Source of the DNA: CAVURW01 sp963743595
Lineage (GTDB): Bacteria > Verrucomicrobiota > Verrucomicrobiia > Methylacidiphilales > UBA1321
Assembly: GCA_963743595.1 (NCBI GenBank)
Contig: CAVURW010000085.1
Location: 1 to 22,047 of the forward strand
Direction of reading: 5' to 3'
DNA: 22,047 bases
The translations under genes were made by a program, and so were the position numbers. Positions 7,148 through 14,600 of this stretch are shown here, piece after piece. How positions within the stretch are numbered: position 1 is the stretch's first letter; the number at the start of each line of letters is the position of its first letter. The notes below the pieces were generated by a model. That model ran no database searches. It saw nothing but the letters and a program-made list of their open reading frames with translations, and was not told the DNA's origin.

Positions 7148-10100
7148 TCACTTCACCGATTCCACGATCTCAATCGGATTTTCGCGGTCATGCGACATCG
7201 GGAGGGGAATCGAATCCTCGTCGTCGTCATCCGGTTCGTTCGGTTCGAAATTCGCTAAAATGCTGTACGAGCACGGCACGACGAAGAGCGTGAAGAGAGT
7301 GGAAACGAAAACACCACCGATGACGGCAATGGCCATCGGCACACGCGTTTCCGAGCCCGGCCCCAGCCCCAGTGCGGAAGGAATTGCGGAGGAAATTGTT
7401 GCTACGGAGGTCATCATGATCGGGCGCAGGCGAATGGGGCATGCATCCAGGAGCGCCTCGCGTAACGGTCGCTTATCTTGGGCTCGGACGTGGTTGGTAA
7501 ATTCGACTAACAAAATCGAGTTTTTCTTAGCAATACCCATCAACAAAATGAGGCCGATCATGCTGAACAAATTGAGGGATTGATTGGTCATCCAGAGCGC
7601 TAAAACGGCTCCGGTTAAAGAGAACGGCAAGGCCATCAGCACGGAGATGGGGTGCACATAGCTATTGAATTGCGCCGCCAGAACCATGTAGGCCACGGCC
7701 ACACCCAAAATCAGCGCGAACCAGAGCCCCGAGAACGTATCGCGATAGGATTGCCCACTGCCCTCGAAATTAAACTGACAAGTGGAGGGACAAAGCTCAC
7801 GACTTACCTTTTCGGCGAGTGCCAGCGCATCCCCTTGCGACACGCCATCCGCGATGTTAGCCGTGACGCTGATGACCCGGAGACGGTTGATGCGCGACTC
7901 ATTTAAGACGCTCTTTACCTCATGCATGGTGGTCACGGCCGTCATCGGAATGAGTTCACCATAATTATTGCGCACTTTCAGTCGGCGAATGTCGTCAAAT
8001 GAATCGCGTTGATCCACGTCGGATTGAACCAGGACATCGTAGCGATGCCCGCCGCTGGTAAATTTGCCGACCGGGCTGCCGCCGATCGCAATGCTAATGG
8101 TGTTTGCAATCGAATCGACGGAGACGCCACGTGCCGCTGCTTCCGCGCGATTCGGGATAATCTCCTCCTCCGGCACGCCCTCGCGATAATCGGTATAGAG
8201 ATCGATGATCTTGCCCGAATCTTCCAGGCGCTTCACGACGGCATCGGTCACCTTGGAAATCGTCTCGTAATCCGGCCCGGTGATATTGAAAGCCACCGGC
8301 GCTGTTCCACCTCCAGAAAGCCCGCGGCCAGAGAGATCGCCGAACCAAAATTTTAACGGCATAAACCGCGTGCTCGTCGTGAGAATCTGGCGGCATTTCT
8401 GAACGATATCGGCCTGGCTCAGCGTGCGTTTTCGCTTCGGCATAAGGACCACATCCACATTCCCGTAATGGCCGATGGTGCTGGAGAGATAATGATCCAC
8501 TTCTGGAATGGTCTTCAGATAATCTTCCACGAGTTTTACCTTTTCGTCCGTGTAATAAATGGAAGCGTTCAGCGGTGCTTCAAACGAGATGTGGAAAAAA
8601 TTCTGATCCTGCGGCGGGACAAATTCGTGACGTAAAAGGCCTAGCCCGTGATAGGAAAGTCCAAAGAATACGGCCGACGCGAACAACACCAGAAACCGAC
8701 GGCGCAACGCCCAGCCGAGCGCCAACCGATAAACCCGCGTGAGCCAGCCGAACGAATGCTCCACTATCCACACGAGAAGATTGGCGCGATTGGCCGGTGA
8801 AATCATTCGTGAACAGCGCATCGGCGTGAGCGTGATCGCCTCCAGCAACGAGAATAAAACCGCCACCGTAATGGTGATCCCGAATTGAAAGAAGAAGTAG
8901 CCGATCACCCCCTGCATGAACGCCACGGGAAGGAAGATCGCCACCACGGCCACGGTCGCAGCGACGGCGGCGGGAGTGATTTCGCGCGAGCCATCGAGTG
9001 CGGCGCGTCGTCGTTTCTTACCCATCTCGTAGTGCCGAAAAATGTTTTCCAGAACCATGATGGCGTCGTCAACGACGATACCGATGGCCAGAGCGAGCGC
9101 CAAAAGTGTGAACAGATTCAGCGTGAAATGGAGCTCGTACAAAACAAGAAATGCACCGGCCATGGAGGTGGGAATGGCGATGAGCACGTTGATCGATGAG
9201 GTCCAGGTTCCGAGGAACAAGAAACAAACCACCGATGTTAAAATACACGCCACCAGCAACTCATGCTCCGTTTGATCGACCGCTTTTTTCGTGAACCGCG
9301 TGTAGTCCACCACCAGCTGCGCCTCCATGCCCGGCGGCATGTTTTTCTGGAGCTGCTCCAGCTTGGCGCGCACGTTATCGGCCACCTGCACCTCATTAAA
9401 TCCGCGCTGCTTTTTGATATCGAGCGTGACCGCGTCTTTTCCGTCCAGACGCACAATCGAGCGTTGATCCGTCAGACCATCTTCCACACGCGCGACATCG
9501 CGAATGTGGATGTGCGAATTATAGATCGCACCGCCGCCCCGGCTCAGGATCAAAATATCGCCCACTTGATCCGGCGAAATTCCTTCACCCATGGTACGCA
9601 CGGTGTAAAAGTGCTGGCGATTTTCAATATAGCCGCTGGAGGTCTCCAAGTTTTGATTGAGCAGCGCGGTCTCGACATCCTCCGCAGTCAAATCAAGCGC
9701 CGTCAGCTTATCGTTATCGATGAAAATGCGCAGCGCCCGTTGGCCAAAACCCTTAATCGCCACTTCACCCACACCGGGCACAACTTGCAGTGGAATCTGC
9801 ATGTTTTTATCGACGTAATCGGCGATGTCTCGCTTAGAGAAATGCGAGCCGTAGACCGCCACACGCATGATCGGATCATCCTCGGGATTACTCTTATGAA
9901 TGACCGGCGGCTGCACATTCTGCGGCAGCCGAATCTGTTGCAAATACGATTCCACCTCTTGCAACGAGTTGTTGATGTTGGTGCCGGAATCGAATGTTAG
10001 CGTGATGTTTGCAGTCGCCGGGCCAATGTTCGAATGCACCTCGCGCACGCCCTCCGTCATCACGACACGCTCTTCGATCGGATCCACAATCTCCTGCTCC

Positions 10101-10276
10101 ATAACCTCGGGAGCCGCACCGGACCAGCCCACGGAAATGTTCAGGACTGGGTAGTCAACGTCGGGCAGATAACTCACGCCAAGCCGCTGGAACGCAATCG
10201 CGCCGAACAGCATGATCCCCGCCATCATCATCCAGGCGAAAACAGGCCGTTTAATGGAAAGTTCAGCGAGCGTCAT
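7148..10276 (-). CDS. RND superfamily efflux pump, HAE1 (AcrB/MdtB-like) inner-membrane transporter
   Basis: A 1042-residue proton-driven multidrug-type exporter. The start MTLAELSIKRPVFAWMM matches the usual RND N-terminus that leads into TM1; the open frame runs 28 codons further upstream but that part is unlike the family. The two-fold repeat of TM1 plus a large periplasmic loop is visible. The proton-relay residues are intact: D403 and D404 in IGIVVDDAIMV of TM4 and K918 in GIAKKNSILLVEF of TM10, with the RLRPIMMTS motif after it. Length is normal for HAE1. The C-terminus ends in an acidic tail (EPDDDDEDS). A working pump normally needs a periplasmic adaptor and a TolC-like channel; neither is encoded in the window, so partners must be elsewhere. 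It follows the small HigA-like gene after a 130 bp gap and may have its own promoter. The substrate cannot be read from sequence. Confidence 0.95.
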   Translation of the reverse strand: MTLAELSIKRPVFAWMMMAGIMLFGAIAFQRLGVSYLPDVDYPVLNISVGWSGAAPEVMEQEIVDPIEERVVMTEGVREVHSNIGPATANITLTFDSGTNINNSLQEVESYLQQIRLPQNVQPPVIHKSNPEDDPIMRVAVYGSHFSKRDIADYVDKNMQIPLQVVPGVGEVAIKGFGQRALRIFIDNDKLTALDLTAEDVETALLNQNLETSSGYIENRQHFYTVRTMGEGISPDQVGDILILSRGGGAIYNSHIHIRDVARVEDGLTDQRSIVRLDGKDAVTLDIKKQRGFNEVQVADNVRAKLEQLQKNMPPGMEAQLVVDYTRFTKKAVDQTEHELLVACILTSVVCFLFLGTWTSSINVLIAIPTSMAGAFLVLYELHFTLNLFTLLALALAIGIVVDDAIMVLENIFRHYEMGKKRRRAALDGSREITPAAVAATVAVVAIFLPVAFMQGVIGYFFFQFGITITVAVLFSLLEAITLTPMRCSRMISPANRANLLVWIVEHSFGWLTRVYRLALGWALRRRFLVLFASAVFFGLSYHGLGLLRHEFVPPQDQNFFHISFEAPLNASIYYTDEKVKLVEDYLKTIPEVDHYLSSTIGHYGNVDVVLMPKRKRTLSQADIVQKCRQILTTSTRFMPLKFWFGDLSGRGLSGGGTAPVAFNITGPDYETISKVTDAVVKRLEDSGKIIDLYTDYREGVPEEEIIPNRAEAAARGVSVDSIANTISIAIGGSPVGKFTSGGHRYDVLVQSDVDQRDSFDDIRRLKVRNNYGELIPMTAVTTMHEVKSVLNESRINRLRVISVTANIADGVSQGDALALAEKVSRELCPSTCQFNFEGSGQSYRDTFSGLWFALILGVAVAYMVLAAQFNSYVHPISVLMALPFSLTGAVLALWMTNQSLNLFSMIGLILLMGIAKKNSILLVEFTNHVRAQDKRPLREALLDACPIRLRPIMMTSVATISSAIPSALGLGPGSETRVPMAIAVIGGVFVSTLFTLFVVPCSYSILANFEPNEPDDDDEDSIPLPMSHDRENPIEIVESVK

Positions 10277-10292
10277 TGTAGACCTACAGGTC
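10277..10292. promoter_or_regulatory. Overlapping inverted repeats at the RND translation start
   Basis: Two perfect inverted repeats share bases immediately before the RND ATG (10276): TGTAG-AC-CTACA (10277-10288) and GACCT-AC-AGGTC (10281-10292). On the coding strand they read GACCTGTAGGTCTACA and contain the only Shine-Dalgarno-like bases (TAGGT). They could be an operator for a repressor or a small hairpin over the ribosome-binding site. The symmetry is certain, the function is a guess. Confidence 0.3.
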
Positions 10293-10406
10293 ACCCACTT
10301 AACCCAAGCGATCTGGGAAAGTTGCGTACAGAATAGTGTAACAAACCAAGAGACGGCCACCTCATTTCAGCAATGGCAGCACAAGAAAATTGCGCGAATC
10401 GGCCTT

Positions 10407-10616
10407 CTAGCGGAAGGTTGGTAAGTGCGTCGCTTCGTACGACTCAACTAGTAACGAAAGCGCTTCGAAGTAATCCTCCTGATCCGGGCTGAGCGGTTGA
10501 CCGGCCATGAGATCCAGGATCTCCAGCGCGTTCTCGTAGGCGATTTTGTCGCGAATCGGACGAAGCATGTGGAGGGAAAGGAGACTGGAGTAGTCGAGAG
10601 GGAGGTTTTTAAACAT
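10407..10616 (-). CDS. HigA-type antitoxin N-terminal domain without the HTH
   Basis: A 69-residue protein. From residue 18 it reads LRPIRDKIAYENALEILDLM, then SPDQEDYFEALSLLVESYE and THLP. This is the N-terminal helical module of HigA-like antitoxins or XRE regulators, whose pattern is roughly RPIR-x2-x-Y-x2-A-x-E-x2 followed by a DYxxxLSxLVExYExxHxP segment. In full-length family members an HTH_3 DNA-binding domain follows directly; here a stop codon comes three residues after HLP. The next 130 bases contain no HTH in any minus-strand frame. The ATG lies 3 bp after the TPR gene's stop (TGA TTT ATG) and has only a weak GAAG upstream, so translation is probably coupled to that gene. No HigB-like toxin is visible. 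It may be a decayed antitoxin or a stand-alone protein-binding module. Family recognition is from pattern memory. Confidence 0.72.
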   Translation of the reverse strand: MFKNLPLDYSSLLSLHMLRPIRDKIAYENALEILDLMAGQPLSPDQEDYFEALSLLVESYEATHLPTFR

Positions 10617-10619
10617 AAA

Positions 10620-11519
10620 TCAGCTAGGCTTCACTTTGGCGAGGAGAGCGTGACCGGCAGCGCTTTTTTCTTCAGCCTCAGCGAAACGTCCGGTTTTGTC
10701 GAGTAGCCGGGAATACGCGATAAATCTGATTCCCAGCTCGCACCACTTTCGCAGTTGGCTGTAGGGGATCGATTCACAAATCGCGATGGAACGCAGGTGA
10801 AGTGCCTCGGCTTCCGGGTATTCGCCAATCTCGGTAAGCAGCTTGGCAAGGGCACACGCGGATGTGTAAATCTTTCGAATGCCTTCAGGGTGTTCTTTAA
10901 AAATGCTAATCGCGCGGCGGATGCATTTCTCAGCTGATATAAAGTCGCTTTTTTCGTTATAGAGACACCCAAGCTCACGCGAAATGTCTGCGGTTTGTGT
11001 GGAGTTGCTGCCATAAACGATTTCGGCAATCGGAAGAGCCTCTTCGAGAAGTGGAATTGCCAGTTCGCGTTTCTCATTCTCTTCGCTAATAGCAAGTGCA
11101 AAGTCTTCGTAGACTCGGATGATCCACGGGCCTTCTGGAGCCACGGCTTTCACCAACTTGAGCGTCCGCTCGTAAAGCGCACGTGCTGCGGCGAGGTTTC
11201 GTAGACTGAGGTGCGTTTGCTGTGCGAGGCGATCCAGGGCAATCGCGAGGTTGAATTCAGAACCGCTTTCTTCTGCGATTCGGACAGCATATTCGTAAGC
11301 GTTCGCCGTGGCAGGGTAATCTTCCAGTTGTTCTAAAACGGCAGCAAGTTTCATCACAAAGGGATAAAGCGCCGGGTTAAGTTCCCCGGTCTCGTGTTTT
11401 GCCATTTCCACAGCCTCTTCGTAAAACGCCCGAGATCGTGGGTAATCCTTCATTTCACGGAACGCTTCCCCCTGCTCAAAGAGCGAATGGGTCTTCGGTG
11501 AAAAGCGGTTCTCGGCCAT
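10620..11519 (-). CDS. Tetratricopeptide repeat protein (kinesin-light-chain-like TPRs)
   Basis: About 299 residues, almost entirely helical, built from six or seven TPR units of roughly 40 residues, for example THSLFEQGEAFREMKDYPRS, ALYPFVMKLAAVLEQLEDY, AIALDRLAQQTHLSLRNL, TADISRELGCLYNEKSDF and ACALAKLLTEIGEYPEAEAL. The repeat spacing resembles the 42-residue kinesin-light-chain type. No signal peptide or membrane segment is seen, so it is probably a cytoplasmic protein-interaction scaffold. The start is uncertain: the frame is open further and TTG at 11564 would add 15 residues, but that TTG sits beside a GC-rich hairpin and has no Shine-Dalgarno sequence, so the ATG at 11519 is preferred. 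The gene is immediately followed, 3 bp after its stop, by the HigA-like small gene, which suggests the two products act together. No enzymatic domain is present, and the partner is unknown. Confidence 0.83.
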   Translation of the reverse strand: MAENRFSPKTHSLFEQGEAFREMKDYPRSRAFYEEAVEMAKHETGELNPALYPFVMKLAAVLEQLEDYPATANAYEYAVRIAEESGSEFNLAIALDRLAQQTHLSLRNLAAARALYERTLKLVKAVAPEGPWIIRVYEDFALAISEENEKRELAIPLLEEALPIAEIVYGSNSTQTADISRELGCLYNEKSDFISAEKCIRRAISIFKEHPEGIRKIYTSACALAKLLTEIGEYPEAEALHLRSIAICESIPYSQLRKWCELGIRFIAYSRLLDKTGRFAEAEEKSAAGHALLAKVKPS

Positions 11520-11564
11520 TTCTCGAATGTACCGAAAACCCCGATCTTCTTCAAACTCGCGCAA

Positions 11565-11592
11565 CGCCCGTCGGGGCGCGTGTCCCTTCGGG
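11565..11592. repeat. Two tandem GC-rich hairpins in the gap between the TPR and heparinase genes
   Basis: CGCCC-GTCG-GGGCG (11565-11578) is a perfect 5 bp stem with a 4-base loop, followed six bases later by CCC-TTC-GGG (11584-11592). Neither is followed by a T-run on either strand, so they do not look like classical intrinsic terminators. They could be a REP-like intergenic element or part of the 5' leader of the TPR gene. Confidence 0.4.
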
Positions 11593-11599
11593 CCTAAAG

Positions 11600-11627
11600 G
11601 TGACAGCGGTTATTGATGCAATGTCAC
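11600..11627. repeat. Inverted repeat just after the heparinase-fold gene
   Basis: GTGACA (11600-11605) and TGTCAC (11622-11627) form a perfect 6 bp stem around a 16-base loop, beginning 6 bases after the stop codon of the heparinase-fold gene on the minus strand. There is no following T-tract, so a factor-independent terminator is not supported. It may protect the 3' end of the mRNA or be coincidental. Confidence 0.3.
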
Positions 11628-11633
11628 GTTTCG

Positions 11634-14600
11634 TTATTTGCTCGCCGGCTCGTTGGCCAAGGCAGCGATTTCGTCTGAGTTTAGCACGCGATTGTACATG
11701 CGAATCTCCGAGATCTCACCGCTGAAGCCTTGAAGGAATTCGAGCGAGTCATTGACGCATTTAAACGGCACATCTTTCGAAGCTTGCAGTTTGCCATCCA
11801 CGTAGACTTGCACGCTGTCTCTGAACGAGACGGCGACGTGATGCCATGTCTGATCATCGATCAATTTATTCGGTGTCGAGACGACTTTCCAGAAGCCCGC
11901 CCCACCGATATACACCGCCCCATCCCCGCCCACATAAACGCCTAATCCACTCGGCCCGTAGCCGTAATGCACCAGCGTCCCGTTTCCTTTCGACTTGATC
12001 CAGAACGCGAATGTCAGCTCGTTTTGCAGGATGTTGAGGTTATCGATTTCCAGTTTCGGGCATTGATCGAGTTGCAGCACTTTTCCGCGCACTGGATCAT
12101 CCACAACGGCTGTGCCTGCGGGAACGTCCAGATCCCCGGCACCACCGGCTTTACCCTGATTTTTAATGGCGGAGCCAGAGAACTGCGACACCTGCCACAG
12201 CCCCATCAGGCTGCGCGTCGGCTCTTTCGAAATGGTGAATGTGGCCTGCGCGATTTCGCCCAGTTTTTTCGTGCCATCGAATGCAGCTGCTTTGAGCACG
12301 CAATCGTGATCAATCGTTAGGCTCGTATTGGAGTACTCGGGCGATGAAGCCGCTGGCTCAAGACCATCCAGTGTGTAATGGATCTTTCCGTTAGTCAGAG
12401 CCGCCGGAAGCAGCAGATCGACCTTCTGCGAGCTCGCCACTTCATAGGTGGTTTGCCCCGTCTCGCGGCCATCCACAGAGATGTGCGGAGTCGTGGGACG
12501 CATCCAATCGCGAACCTGAATCGGTTGCCAATCCATGCCCGGACCACTCCATTGAATCAGACCATCACCACGAGCGAGCTTCACCGTAATCGGGACACAG
12601 CCTTGATCTAGTTTGATGGGCAACGAAACGTTTGCTTCGTCGATTCCCACACGTTCCACGACCGTATCGCCCAGCGTGATTTCGCCCAAACCGCTGGAGG
12701 GCAGTTCGAATCGATAGACGCCGGGATGCGGAACATTCACGTAACCGTGATACACGTGCAGCAGCTTCGGCGAAGAGCTGGGCGTTTCGATAAACAGCGC
12801 TGTGCCATCGCCAATCGCCTTGGCTCCAGAGACATCGAAGAACGCGGGTGTACCGGCTTTATCGGCCTGATCATAATCGCCGAAAACCAGACCGGGCTCG
12901 AAGACCATGTCCGTCGCAGCAGCTACCTTCGGCGGTTCCGCTTTCATGACCGCACCTGCGGCATCTTGGGAGAGGGCCGAGTCGGGTATTGCGGCCAAGC
13001 CACCGGCAAGCGGCGGAGCCCACATCACCTCAAACGCCCAGCAGCCGTCGCCTTTACCCTTGCCGTGGGGCAGCGCGTTATCGCAATTCTCCACCGTAAT
13101 GTGATGCAATCCGGCATTGAGCGCGATTTGGCCGGTCGTTGTCGTTACGACGTGCGGTCCGTCCGCGTTCACGACTTCCTTGTCATCGATCCACAATTTA
13201 CCGGCGTCGTCGCACTTCAGCGCGAAGGTGTAGACACCCGCGAGCGGCACTTGCACGCATCCCGTGATGCGCACGCCGAACCCCTTCACCGGAGTTTCCG
13301 GCGGCAATTGGAAGTTGTCGACCGCGGTCTGGACAATAGGCTTTTCCTGGGAGAAATCGGGCAGGTTATCCCAAAACCCGGTGTACACGGCGGCCTTAAG
13401 ACCCGGCTTCACGTCCTGAGCAGGCAGAGCTGCCAGTGGAGCTTGCTGAGTCAACGTAGCCTCCACGACGGCGCTCTCGTTTTTCGAGCCAAACGGCCAA
13501 TCGCGAGCAAAAGTGGCGGCCTTCACGGTCGTCGTCTCTTTGACATCAAACGGTTCGCTGTAAAACGGTGAGCCCATGGTCGGCTCACTGCCATCCACCG
13601 TGTAGTGAATCTCTTCACCAGCATCCGGATTCGCAAATTCCACATGACCCTGCTCAATAAATACCGGCGTCACCGACTTCACCATGGGTGCAGCGGGAGG
13701 CGCTTGCAACGTGGCGAGCGTCTTGTCGCCGCGATCGAGTTGGTAAACGGTGCGCCCTTCAGCAGCCGTCGCAAAGGTGTACTTATCGGACTGATCCTTC
13801 CACTTAAGCGTGCACTGATCGTGCGCCTGATTCCAAATCACCTCAGGCATCTCCGCGCCTTCCATAAACGGGTAGAGCAGCACTTTATAATGCGGATTCA
13901 CGCCGCGCGCCGGGATCGTCAGGCGCTTCTTAATCGGCCCCATCGCGTAGCCGGTATTCGGATCTGAAACGAAGTCCTCCAGGCGAAATGCCATGGCGGC
14001 GCTATGATCGCTGGAATCGACATCAATCAACTGGACAAGCAAGCGGCGATTATCCGGAACTTGTTTCGCACTCGCGCTCGTATCCTTGGGATCTGCGGGC
14101 ATGGTCTTGGCACCGAGCACCGCCCAATCGCCGCCTGTCTTCAGCATTTCTACATCATCCGGCATTTGCTGAATCCATTCATACAAATGGGATGCGTCAT
14201 CCTTCTGAATGTCGTCCACGATAAACACGTAAGGATGCTCGCCACGAACCAGCGATGCTGTGCGGAAGGCCCGCTCAACGGGGTTCCAAACCGAGCGAAG
14301 CAAGAAGGGCGACCAGTGATCGAAAATCCCGGTGGTGGTGCGATGTTCCTGTCCTTCGTAAAAAGCGACAACGGAAGGCTCGGTCTCCTTCTCCCATTTT
14401 TCTTTGTCCGAGGGTGGGTTATTGTCCTTGGTGTAGCCGGTGTTGGACCAGTGATGATCGTACGCGTTCTTTCCATTGCTCACGCCGATGACCACGTCAT
14501 CCGTATCGATCAAATCGACCCACTTACCACCGGGACAAGGCCATGGCGACTCAGGCACACCATCGATCATCACTTCATTGTGTTGATTGCCACCTGCACC

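Noticed and set aside
9263..10000. A 245-codon plus-strand open frame
   Set aside because: It is antisense to the first periplasmic domain of the RND pump and shows no recognisable motif.
10277..10360. A 28-codon upstream extension of the RND gene
   Set aside because: The family N-terminus begins at MTLAELSIKRP; the extension is not family-like and covers the expected leader region.
10407..11519. A complete toxin-antitoxin system at the HigA-like gene
   Set aside because: The upstream gene is a TPR protein with no RelE/HigB fold signature, and the HigA-like protein lacks its DNA-binding domain.
12726..13571. A 281-codon plus-strand open frame, rich in Arg and His
   Set aside because: It lies antisense to recognisable PA14 and CHB_HEX domains, and its composition is what the opposite strand of this gene produces.
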